A stretch of 64,000 nucleotides of DNA from Lentinus brumalis. Taxonomy: Eukaryota > Basidiomycota > Agaricomycetes > Polyporales > Polyporaceae. The position numbers and the translations under genes are program-made. The stretch is from assembly GCA_001792895.1 (NCBI GenBank), contig MARA01000008.1, forward strand, positions 806,001-870,000. The letters run 5' to 3'. Of the stretch, positions 36,601 through 46,658 are shown piece by piece. Each line of letters begins with the position of its first letter. The stretch's first letter is position 1. The notes under the pieces were generated by a model, which was not told the DNA's origin, did no database searches, and worked only from the letters and a program-made list of their open reading frames with translations.

Positions 36601-36681
36601 CAGCCGTTGTCGTTACGTGCGCTCCCGCATGTGAACGACCCGCCAACGAGGGAGGGGAGCACTCGCGTGTCAAGTGTATGA
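33663..36681 (+). CDS. WW-like protein with C-terminal membrane spans (gene 2)
   Basis: A long N-terminal exon (33663-34543) is low-complexity (RTTSRSRSRAQSQ) and may be disordered. Exon 2 (34599-34671) carries IPPDWVGHTHPEGRLYF, and exon 3 (34722-35007) has NWIYYFVDHSKQTLFWIEDY. Later blocks are GHLELYPHGREIPQDVWTEL, TVTYRAEEIHRMLAIAKSAK, ARLGRDQSVYNNPKPRRTPL and FIDGVIAVVPWGTFIGKL. Membrane-type segments are SYLSIVTSIGSILLGLLLI, TLAIIYSLPYALLMWA and AATWIAIAFLVVWTIYTGW. A basic, coiled C-terminus ends PPTREGSTRVSSV. It is the diverged paralogue of the gene at 25440-27324, in opposite orientation. The internal splice sites between 35000 and 36200 are approximate. Confidence 0.8.
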
Positions 36682-36981
36682 TCTCTTGGCGTCAACTTGA
36701 TATGGGGTGACTTTGCTGCCGCCGCTTCGCATCTACTCGTTCATGTCGTTCAGTTGTTCCAAGGTGTCTTTGGATCCAATGCTCTACTTCCCGACGGTCA
36801 GATCGAGTGCAGGGATGGGGCATGCTCGACCTCCTCTCGGCCTGCCACGTAAACTGTGCGAGTATGTTGATATGATGAACAACGCTGGCTGCATTGGAGA
36901 ATGTCCAGGGAGTAAGTGATGCCGGACACGGATGGATCGCAAAGCATTCATCACACTACTTGTACATGTGTATGTTCATAT

Positions 36982-38361
36982 TTACCCTGCAATATCATCG
37001 ACGTCCAGATACTTATCCATCAAGGCGTACTTCGAGTCACCTTCGCGAGTGTACCACCCGCTGATGCCGCTCCGATGCAGGATGCTCGTGTACGCTGCAT
37101 GAAGCATCAGGTTATCCCGGCGTGGCAGCTGTATCCCGTCATGTCCGTCTAGCGAGTCCATGTGGGTTGATCGTTGTCTCGCTGGCTGTGGTCGGAGAGT
37201 GTCACATATTCGCCGTTGCGGGCACCCATCGCCAACAGGCGGGATTCCGTGTGATCTATGACTTGGTACTGGTTTGGGATCTGTTCATCGAACCCATGTC
37301 AGTTCAATGGCACCGTAGTTTTACAACAAACCCCCATGGAAATATGGCACAGAGTCTGCAAGTGCGTACCGGGGTAGGTTTCAGAGTCCAGCGATAGCTG
37401 GTGAATTGCCGCGCGGCGAAGGGATGCAGCAGCAGATTATTGCATGGGCTGTCAAGGACTGTGCAGATGTCCGTGATCTCCAAATAACGTTCCAAAAAGT
37501 CCAATGTCTGCTGGTCCACAATGGTCTGGTCTGGGTTCTGCGGTTCAGATAACCTCCATGTGAGTGGTTGGTTAGACATGATAGCAGCATCTGTACCCAC
37601 CGTTCTGCCTTTGACCAAATCGCCCTGGCAAATCGGTGCAGGTACGTGACGTTTGCGGAACGTTGGTCTATCCTTGTAGGATCTTGGAGCGTCGAGGGTG
37701 TCTGTTAGCTGAGTCTCGACGTCTACAGCCCCCGTCTTGAAGCACGTGTAAGTATCGCGCTTCAACAACTGATGTGTCGTGCCAGTCCATCAGTCGACTG
37801 CACGGACCATATAGGAGGGCTACGTACCTGCTCTCTGAGTGCCTCAGATGGAGAAACACTACTATCGAGGAATTGCTCTGTACGTCATGGTTCAGATCGC
37901 GCCTGAAGAGGCTCATGTCGCAGGAACTCACGCAGCGTGCCGAAATGCATCAGCCAGACATCCTGCGCCAACGCCTGCAGTTCTCGGGCCAGTACTTCAG
38001 AGTGCAAAAGCCCGCTCGTAGGTGATCCAGTCCCGACCTCTTGAGCTGCAGCATCGGCGACACGCGCACACGCACACACACTCGCTAGGATGTACCGGCT
38101 TCCGTTCGCCAAGTTCAAGTCTTGAGCGGTATGGTAGAAGGCTTCGATGAGGTGCTTTGAGGAAAACTTCGACTCCCCGAGACAGTCCGGGGTGACCCGA
38201 ACTGACTCGTTGAATATAAGACAGCCCGGTTCGTCGAATACCTGGAGAGACGCAGTTGCGCGCTCATGGAGGTGGGTGTCCGTGGATCCGGGCTCGTCAA
38301 GGATCAGATCTACCATCCGTTGGAAGTGCGTATAGTTGCGCAGGACGTGAGGTAGGCTCAT
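36982..38361 (-). CDS. HNH-like family protein, copy A
   Basis: Exon 1 starts MSLPHVLRNYTHFQRMVDLI and contains LIEAFYHTAQDLNLANGSRYI. A GTGAGT intron leads to exon 2 with KRDTYTCFKTGAVDVE and, further on, CNNLLLHPFAARQFTSYRWT. A third intron leads to YQVIDHTESR and NGEYVTLSDHS. The frame slips at GGG 37164-37166 (CCC on the coding strand); one more C joins to LPRRDNLMLHAAYTSILHRSG and a stop at 36982. The layout (RD-C-TG, then NN-LLL-F-W-L-P, then Y-V, then P-LL-HAA-LH-SG) is that of the basidiomycete HNH nuclease-like proteins, but the usual AHI metal-binding motif is not visible. Nuclease activity is therefore doubtful. Copy B lies just upstream in the same direction. Confidence 0.6.
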
Positions 38362-39454
38362 GGTTGCGCGTGTCTGTGCGTGCAGTAGTAGTTCAAGCGG
38401 AGGAGTGAGTCGGATAGGTATCTGGGTGGCTTAGGTCCTTCTTTTGATATTTACACCACCCGTCCACCATCGGAAGTCCCGGATAGGAAGGGGTTTAGCC
38501 ATCCGCTTCTTGGGGCTGTGGAAAACAACGTCTGGTCTTGTTCAAAATCACGACTCACAAATATGGGTAAATCTCCCCTGAAAGGCTGACAACCGGTTGG
38601 GAAAGCGGCAGATGCCCGCGGTTCTGGAGTTGTAGACTGTCCTTATCGAAACGGAGGCAAGTACGGATGTGATCAAGCGGATACCTCGGTTAGGCTGTCG
38701 AGGCCTCCTCCATCGAGCCTCTCAGTGCGATGCAGAGTGTCCTCCCTGAATCGCGCATTGAAATGTCCTGTTTGCGCCACGCGGACGTTCGTTGGCTGTT
38801 CGCCGTACAGAAGTCCCGACTAGGAAGTGGGTGAGCAGCGACCTGCGCTCGAGGAGAACGATCTGTGGGACAGTTCAAAATCAATATTAATTATAGATAC
38901 ACCACTGAGTGCGGATACAGAAGACATAGCGGATGCTCTAGAGCTGCTCTGTCCTGTTGAGAGACGTCGCACGAACAGGCGCATCATGGCAGTTTCAAAG
39001 CCAGTCAGTCGTCGTTGGTTCGTCGTTGATCGAGGTTTTAGACGTTCCTGTAAGAAATTGTACAACGCATGCGTACCAACGTTCCTCTGTGGCACGTCAT
39101 CGTTGCTCAGACCACCTCAAGGGTGAGACTCGAAGGCAAGCACAGAGGAGGGGGAGGGGGAGACGGCCCGGGAGTAAGTAGTGGCCGTTTCGAACTCCGA
39201 AACGCGTAAACAACGCGTAAACAAAATTGGCGCTTCGCCTGCAGACGCCCCTGTGGAGTACTTTCAGAGCACAGCACTTTTACTTGCTGAGTGAGTAGCA
39301 CGCATGATTTTCCTGCTCGTTGATATGTTTCTCGCTCATTCATAAGTCGCGCGCGACGGGCAGAAAATATCCTCCAAGTTTGATTAGCTTTGAGAAACGC
39401 ACAGATGGCGCAACGCGAATGAATGGACGAGCGGGTTAGCCCGAGGCCTAGGAA
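38362..39454. other. Region between HNH-like copies A and B
   Basis: A minus-strand frame at 39095-38820 is open (LFVRRLSTGQSSSRASAMSS) but has no recognised family and no clear ATG. A tandem ACGCGT motif at 39188-39234 is listed separately. The left end is the promoter side of copy A. Confidence 0.35.
39188..39234. promoter_or_regulatory. Tandem MluI-box/forkhead-like motif, copy 1
   Basis: The 11-mer AACGCGTAAAC occurs twice back to back (39201-39211, 39212-39222). Each unit holds ACGCGT, the core of the MBF cell-cycle box, and GTAAAC, a forkhead core. A nearly identical 45-base block lies at 42380-42427. No clear gene start is nearby, so this copy may be a duplicate promoter relic. Confidence 0.5.
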
Positions 39455-40886
39455 CTACGTACACATCCAAACTATAGATGCTAACGATATGGCGGCACAA
39501 GCAAGAAAAGCGCGGACCAGAGGAGGCAACAGAACATCAGGAGTTGAATCAACGCGAGCCCAAGAAGCGCCTCTCCCGTAACCCCGCACCTCTAGCGTGT
39601 CGTCGCCCTCGCCGTGTCCGCCAATGTCGTCCTCGTCTGATCCTAGGTAATGCTCCATGAGAGGAATATCTGTGGTGACCTGCATCCACCACGAGAACCC
39701 ACTCCGGTGCAGGATGCTCGTGTACGCTGCGTGCACCAGGAGATAATCCCGGTCTGGAGGCTCTATAACGCGGCGCTTTGCGGCGAATGTTATGTAGTCG
39801 CCATTGCGGACGCCGCCCCCGATCATACGGGAGCCGGAGTGATCTACGACCTTGTACCGGTCTGGGGTCTGCTCGTCCGGAGGATGTCAGTGTACGTCCT
39901 CGTGCGGGACATTGGGGTAGGGGTCGCATACCTGCGTAGGTTTCAGAGTCCACATGTAACTGTGGAACGACGCGGCAGCCATAGGAGCCAGCAACAGATT
40001 ATTGCGCGGGCTGTTGGCGGGCACGCAGGGAATTTTGATCTCCAGAAAGCGATCAAGAAAGTCTACCGCCCACCCGTCCGACAGAGAGGTGCCCAGGAGC
40101 TGACATGTGCATCCGCTTAACTTTCGGATCGAGGAGAAGCACGTTACAACTTGCACGCACCTTCGACTGCTCCAGCCACGCTCCCTGTAAGATAGGAGTG
40201 GGCTCAAGACGTTGCTGACGAGATTCGGTGTTGGAGGGTGACCTCGGAGCCTTGACGTCCATAGATCCCGTTTTAAAGCAAGCGAACGCGTCGCGCACCA
40301 ACAACTGCGTTCGCGTTCAATTAGCGCCATGGGCCTCTGCATGCATAGACGCAGCCCGACACACCTGCTGTCTGACATTCTCGCAACATTTGTCGTCATC
40401 AACGGGCGACCACACTGCTCAACCATCAGTAGAGAGCAAAACATGCTTGCTCATGGGCTTACGGATGCTCGACATCTGCGCATACCACATGTCCGAGGCC
40501 ATTATGGACAGCTCTCTTGCCAACAGTTCAGACCGTGATAGTCCGGTGGACGTCGACGAGTTGCCATCGACAGCTGTGTCGACGAGGCGGTCGCACGCAC
40601 AGACACTGGCGAGGATAAACCGACTCCCGCTCGACAAGTGCAAATCTTGAGCGGTATGGTAGAAGGCTTCGATCAGCCGCTTGATGGAAAAGTCTGAATT
40701 CCGCCGGACGCTTGCAGGAATCCAGGATGGTTTGTTGTATCGCTGAAACTCCCGGCGGTCGAGCACTTCGAGACATGCCGTCGCACGTCTGTAGAGCTCG
40801 GAGCCCTCCAAGTCGGGATCATTGAAGATAGAGTCCGTCACTTGCAGAAGAAGTCGATGGTCGCGCAGGATGTGAGGAGTGCTCAT
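39455..40886 (-). CDS. HNH-like family protein, copy B (complete)
   Basis: Exon 1 starts MSTPHILRDHRLLLQVTDSI and carries LIEAFYHTAQDLHLSSGSRF. Exon 2 opens LLVRDAFACFKTGSMDVK. A short intron beginning GTGCGTGCAAG leads to DFLDRFLEIKIP, NNLLLAPMAAASFHSYMWTL and, after another intron, YKVVDHSGSRMIGGG, NGDYITF and DYLLVHAAYTSILHRSG. The protein ends with a hydrophobic stretch (VRAFLACAAISLASIVW) that could be a membrane anchor and is not present in copy A. All frames join without slips. The family resemblance is to fungal HNH_2-type nuclease-like proteins, with the AHI motif apparently lost. I infer a shared ancestor with copies A and C. Confidence 0.65.
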
Positions 40887-41875
40887 GGTGGTAGAGTACT
40901 GGTGTAGTACATAGGAGAGCGTCGGAGGCCCTCGCTTATGTATTGGCCACCACTGCCCGTATGTACCGCGGAGGCAACGCAGGGGGCGGAAAGTAGTCGG
41001 CAAGTCCCAATCAGGAAAACATCGTCAACGCCAGTCGGCACTGGGACGACGGGCTAGTCTCGACCAAAAACCTGTGCGGGCGCAAACCTGCTCTGGAACG
41101 GAATCGGATATCGTTACATATCTGCAGGCTGTCTGAGGATAAACAAATTTGTGCGTCTATGCAGGTGGCCGACGAACCATGTAACTATGCCAAACTTTTG
41201 CTGGAGAGATATGTCCGGCCCAAGGTCATAACATGATGATAACTTGATCTCATGCGGCGCAAAGCTCGAGCCGCGTGTCGAGCTGGTCGCAGCCCGAGGT
41301 TGTTGACCAGAACGAGGCGGTTACAGACGAAGATTCAGTCACCGTTCTTCACAACGCATAGGCAGCAATCGGGTCGATATCATAGTATTGCGTCTTTACT
41401 AGCAGCGTCCGATAGCGAGGCAACACAAAGCCGATATGAGCAATCCGAGGAATCGCCCATTCATGCAGACGCCACTGCCAGTCACCGCCGCCATCATACA
41501 CGCCTTGGCAGACAAGGCAGTCGGTCCCGCGGCAACGAGCCTTCACGAAGCCGTTTGGTTCTTAGGTGGAGGTTAGGTAGGGAATTAAGAGGGTCGACAA
41601 AAGGAAACTAGCCACATACGCCAGTGCGTGTGGGGGTCGACCAAGATAGACTTTTCCGATAGCGTTCGGCCAGCACGAGAAAAGCACAGCAAAAGCGTTG
41701 GAAGGTCGACAGAGTCTTGCAATCGAGCGAGAAGTCCAAGAAGGGGTGCCCGTGTTCAGGGAGGCGCCAGTCCAGTCAGTGTAGCAATAGCGAGCTTGAT
41801 CCGGGCAATGAATTCGTTCAGGAGCAGCCGCGTCTTCTCTGGATGGGTCGAAAGTCAGCACCACGCGAAAGGTGA
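40887..41875. other. Intergenic, no gene recognised
   Basis: About 1 kb. A minus-strand frame at 41546-41349 (CRGTDCLVCQGVYDGGGDWQ) and one at 41891-41562 are open but overlap the 3' flank of the next gene and show no family resemblance. Confidence 0.35.
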
Positions 41876-42305
41876 CTATATGCGGACGCATATAGCGAGC
41901 GAAGTTGCCTCCCTACCGACGAGCGATGGGGACTCAGAGGAGGTGTGCATGGACAAGAAGGACATGCCTTGTTCTTTCTCGGTATCGACGAGCGACTTGA
42001 CCTCCTTCTCCAGCACGTCGGCCGTCTTGTCGCTCTCGAACACGGGGCGCGCGGCGGACCATGCGTGGAAGTCGATGACGAGCTCGAGCAGCATCGCGTT
42101 CAGCTCTACACCACGTCGGTCATCATCAGTCTCAATATATCACAACGTAGGACAGCATATACTCACTCTCGATGTACTGCGCGTCCCTCTTCAGCTCTTG
42201 TTCGAACGGGCTGACGACCTGTGCCCGATGGTCGAAGGACGGGAATTCCTCCGCGAGATCGTCGGGACGCGTCGTCGAGTTCTGCTCCGTCGAAGTCGTC
42301 GCCAT
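41876..42305 (-). CDS. Small two-exon protein of unknown family
   Basis: The ATG at 42305 gives MATTSTEQNSTTRPDDLAEE. A GTGAGT...GTGTAG intron (about 42166-42106) joins in phase to ELNAMLLELVIDFHAWSAAR, then TADVLEKEVKSLVDTEKEQG, ending AICVRI at 41876. The product is about 120 residues, mostly helical and acidic, perhaps a short coiled coil as in small complex subunits; I cannot name it. About 75 bases upstream of the start is a tandem ACGCGT block, which in fungi often marks genes expressed at G1/S. Confidence 0.55.
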
Positions 42306-42379
42306 TGCGCAAGAAGGGCCTGCGAGCGACGAGTGAGAGGTAAATACGTGAGGAGCTTGAGGTGGGCGGAGAGTTGCTG

Positions 42380-42427
42380 TTTGAAACTCCGAAACGCGTC
42401 AACAACGCGTCAACAAATGGGCGCTTT
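42380..42427 (-). promoter_or_regulatory. Tandem MluI-box motif, copy 2
   Basis: The 11-mer AACGCGTCAAC occurs twice back to back (42393-42403, 42404-42414) within a block almost identical to 39188-39234. Both units carry the same A-to-C change relative to the other copy. It lies about 75-120 bases upstream of the gene starting at 42305. ACGCGT is the MBF site core; the GTAAAC forkhead core of the other copy is lost here. Confidence 0.55.
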
Positions 42428-44348
42428 GGGTGCGCTGTGCTCGTCGTCGTCCACGACGTCGACGACCGCGGCGATGGCGACGATGGCGGCGACGTTCTCG
42501 TCCGAATCTCCACAACTTTGCAATTGCACTTTTCCTCTTCTACCCTCGCTGTATGGCAGCCCTCCCGGTCGTTGGATCGCGGCCCCGCCATGGACCAAGG
42601 CTGGCAGTCGTGGCGCATAATGCACTAGTCCTGGCTCTGTACCTGATGATACTTATATGGGCCAATGGACTACGGTTAGTGATCACTAGCACTGGTAGGA
42701 TGCCGTTTTGAGTAGAGTGGACGTGAACATACTATCAGGAGGGTCGACTACACTCACCTATGTAGCGCAGAATATGGTGCGTGCTATTCAACTTTCTCCC
42801 TGTTACTTACTGACGTTCATATCAGCAGTCAAACTATCTTTTGAAGGCATTGTGGTCTCGCAAGGGAGGGCGATGACACTGCTATACGCCATATCCTCAC
42901 TACCTGCCTGAGCTCATGGTCACCCACGCAGAGTACGACCATCACCGCCCGCCCGAGGATCACCCCTATGCAAGCCCGCGTTCATTCGTCCATATTTTTG
43001 CATTATCCCGCAGTCCAACCACAACCACATGCCACACAACGCGCCAGTCTGACACACAGTGGGCGGACGTACTGACATCGGGCGCAGCTCATCTACTCTC
43101 TATCTTGCTTCGCGATGGACACCATCCTCGATTCTGCTACAAGATGACAACCGGGCGCGCGTAAGGAAGGTACGCTAGCACTCCGATCAAATTTTGTCGT
43201 GCTGAAGCCACATGCTGACACGCTCCTCGCCTATGTACAGGATGGTATCTTGGGTGTACGAGCCTCTACTCTGCTGCTTCTGGCGTCGTTCCAGTGATGT
43301 CTGTATCCACTGACGGGACAATGTAAGCTGCGCGAAACCGGAGCCGTTTCAAGGAGACGCGGAGAGGCGTCGTTCATGTCCATGCGGTGTGTCCGTTCTT
43401 CTATCGTTCAGTTCTGGACCCAGCTAGGCAGACGTTGACTTATGAGGCATATACATTCTCATTGCGCGTAGGGTCGAGCCGCATGTTGTGAGTGGAACCC
43501 AATCGAGCTCTACTGGTAATCTCTGCTGAAAGCCAGCTCGTGGAAGTCATCGTTGGAGGTGAACGTGATCCTACGCGATCTCAAACTATCAGGACACAGC
43601 GCAGATTCTGCTCCCCGCTACAGTACGCTCGCGGCCGGTCTGAAGAACTAAGTTACGACAACATCTGTTCGCGCCGACGTGGCCGCGGGAGCCAGGCGCG
43701 TCAGATGGTTCTAAGTCCCCTTCACCAACCAATCCGTCTTCTCCCCTACCCACACGCATTGATTTCGTGTGCATCTTTGCAGGGAAGCTGTCGCTCCATG
43801 GTAGCTTCCACCAACAGATGCTGACCATTGGTGACTTATGCGCGTTCGGTGAGCGCACTCCCAGGGTCAAACCCTGGAGGCGATACTCCACTCTTGGAAT
43901 GTTCGCGTGCGAGATGCACAGGAACAGACCACAAAGTGTGATGTGGTCCAGACAAGCTCAGGGGAGACCTTACCACAGCGCGAGAACGCACAGCCCGATG
44001 GGGAATTTGACACCGAGCTGTTCTGGAATAGTGCGGATTTACGGGCGTCCCGGTGCCCGCGCAGTGCCACAAGTGCAGCTTCGCGTTTGATCACTCCAAA
44101 TTAGCACGATGCTGGAGAGCAATGCAGCATACTTAAGACATCTTTGAAATCGTGGATGGCTTCGGCGACCTCGCCTCTTTCTTCCTCGCTCTCGGCTTTG
44201 TCAGCGTCGTTGGACGCGCCTTCAGCTGCTGACTACTTATTCCCCGTCGTTCTACCAGTTTGTCGTCTTCGTCTCTGACGAACTCGGATCCGGAGCCCTC
44301 TCCTACGACAACGACCGCTGGGACGTCATTGCACGCTCACACTCCACC
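42428..44348. other. Unassigned region with exon-like pieces
   Basis: On the plus strand there is a membrane-like ALVLALYLMILIWANGLR (about 42625). A piece reading LASRWTPSSILLQDDNRARV continues across an intron at 43169-43240 as DGILGVRASTLLLLASFQ. An acidic C-terminal-looking frame ends at 44104 (QPDGEFDTELFWNSADLRAS). These could be parts of one plus-strand gene, but I could not build it. A 7-bp hairpin (CCAGGGT-CAA-ACCCTGG) lies near 43862. Confidence 0.3.
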
Positions 44349-46125
44349 ATGAAGAAGGCGGTTCTCGTGGGCATCAGCTATGCGACGAACGAGAACCTCA
44401 AGCAGAACGGCTTCGACGAGCAGCCTGGAGCACACAGGGACGTCAGGAGGCTACGCAAGCTTTTGACGGGTACGGTCTCGTTGTCCTTTGTGACCTCGCA
44501 TAACTGATCAACCCACAGGCCAGTACGGATACAAGAACGAGAACATCACCGTTCTGGAAGACGACGACGCGCTGCCCAGGGACACATGGCCCACATACGA
44601 GAACATCGTGAGTGTCATAGTTGCTTTCGCGCACCAATTTTGCGCTGACTGCAGCGCAGATACGAGCTATGGAGGACCTAGTCGCCGGCACCAAGCCTGG
44701 GGACCATATCTTCTTCTCATGTAAGCCATTTCATGTCCCCGCAGGCTCCACACCATTGGTCCTTACATCTACCATCATGCAGTCTCGGGACATGGCGGGC
44801 AAGTCGTGGCTCGGGAGGACGAGGACGAGGAAGATGGTCAAGACGAGAGTACGTACCAATCCCGACCCTTCCATATCCGCACACAGACTGACCGCGCTTG
44901 CTTCGAGTAGTCCTCCTCCCGATCGACTGCACCTACGACCCCAGCACTCCTGACAACTTCTCCAGCTTCATCCGAGACGACGTAAGTGACAAACGTCATC
45001 GCAATATAGCCCTCTTCGCTCATGACTTCCGTGAAGGAGATCCGTCGGATACTAGTCAAGAAGCTACCCGAGGGAGTGCGCTGCGTGGTGAGTGTCCAGA
45101 CCTCTCACACCGTATGCCGATGGAGCTGAGCGTGGTCCGCGACAGATGATCTTCGACTGTTGTCACTCGGGCACTGCGTCGGGTGAGTCACACCGTATGG
45201 CTGGATCGCTTAGCTTCTTATGTACTCATGCCCTACCAGACCTCCCCAGCGTCCAGGAGTGCTTGTCACCAACCACGCCGACTTCGCCTCTCATCAGTCG
45301 TACGTGGTGTTCACGAATCAATGAGATGAGGCCCGTTCCGCTTACATCTTCCACAGCTGGTCCGCAATCCGGCGCATTCGGTAAGCAACGAGAGCTGCAG
45401 GAGCTGACCATTGCCGTTGATCACACTATGGATCTCTAGTCCAGATGCAGACGGTCACGCTGAACGACGCGACGGCGCCGCCTCCCTACCTGTGGCCGAG
45501 CACCCGCGCGACGAACGTCTATCCTCCGAGCAGACGCACCAGCGTGCTCGTAGAGAAGGAAAGGAATGTCGTGAGTGCCAAGTTCTGCTATCGTGCCCAA
45601 GGTTGGTTTCTAACCTTGTGGGCAGACGTCGTGGTCAGCGTGCTTGGATGACCAGGTCACATTCGGGCAGACGAGTGGTGGGATCTTCATTAAAGTGAGT
45701 CTAGCATCTCTAGGTCAGCGGACTCTGGTCTGATCGCGATGGCGTTAGGCGTTCACGAAGGCGTTGGGTACGTGCTGCGGACATGAAGGGTAGAGTACAG
45801 CTTCTGACCTTTGCGCAGAGGCGAACCCCAACCCCACCCACCGGCAGCTCCTCCAGGCACTCAGGTACGTCCCTGAGAACGGCGAATCTCACGGAAGCGC
45901 GGTCTGACTGACATGTCTAATCATAGGAAGGAGCTGGACGCTGTCACGAAGAAGCAAAACGCGAAGATGCAGACGCGCTCTCAAGAGGGTCACCCGCCGT
46001 ATGTTGCGCCACGGCCGCAGGTGTGTTTGTATCCTTTTGGCAGCGGTGCGCCGCTCATCACGCTGTCCGTTCAGCTCGGAAGCCTCAGTCCTCACCTCAT
46101 CCTACACGACCAGTTCACACTCTAG
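44349..46125 (+). CDS. Metacaspase (peptidase C14 family), gene 1
   Basis: The ATG at 44349 gives MKKAVLVGISYATNENLKQN. Short introns connect GAHRDVRRLRKLL, YGYKNENITVLED, the catalytic-His block FSGHGGQVV, LLPIDCTYD, and the catalytic-Cys block MIFDCCHSGTAS. The small-subunit-like part follows: TSWSACLDDQVTFGQTSGGIF, AFTKALEANPNPTHRQLLQ, and an end at HDQFTL. Both catalytic residues are present. There is no Pro/Gln-rich prodomain before the p20-like domain, unlike yeast Mca1. Metacaspases cut after Arg or Lys and act in stress responses and protein quality control. Exon joins around 45190-45450 are approximate. A second gene of the family converges on this one from the right. Confidence 0.85.
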
Positions 46126-46658
46126 TTTATCCGGCCAATTGCACCTCGCCGCCGCGTCTTCCATAACGTAACTTAGTATCCAGGAATCTAGATTAACACA
46201 ACACTAACTTGCATATAGCACACTCCTTTGGTTTGTTGGGAAGGGTCGGAGTATTCCCTCTCTTGTATATAGTGTATCATAATCTGTACGCTACGCGTTA
46301 TGCGGTGATAATGATGTTTCCCATGTGTTCGTAACGATGTGTCCTTGGCAATGCTTCGCAAGAAATTATCTATCGATGTTCATACATCCGGTCGGAGAGC
46401 TGAGACGCAAGCAGATGTCGTCAGTTCAGATCGATTGGGATTTTACGTGGTCATTGAACCCCGGCGTCGTATCCGCAGAGGCATCCAACGTGAGTGAGTC
46501 GCGATCCGCGCGAGGTCACTGCACGCACTGTTTGCGTGCCAATGCGACTGCCGAGACTCGAGAGGCCGAGGAGCAGGACCTGGGGCGTCACCAAGACGGA
46601 CACACGGCTACATGTCGAAGCGCGTATGGAACAGAGATATGTTCTTCAGGCTCGTCAG
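46126..46658. other. Spacer between convergent metacaspases
   Basis: About 530 bases between two 3' ends. The left half is AT-rich (TATATAGTGTATCATAATC near 46266) and suits polyadenylation. No gene seen. Confidence 0.45.

Noticed and set aside
36982..40886. Homing endonuclease or inteins
   Set aside because: The genes are free-standing with introns of their own, are not inserted in conserved genes, and lack LAGLIDADG or intact HNH motifs.
43836..43891. Possible minus-strand tRNA around the CCAGGGT-CAA-ACCCTGG hairpin
   Set aside because: The box B-like GGTTTGACCC lacks the invariant C and there is no box A at the right distance; only a small hairpin remains.
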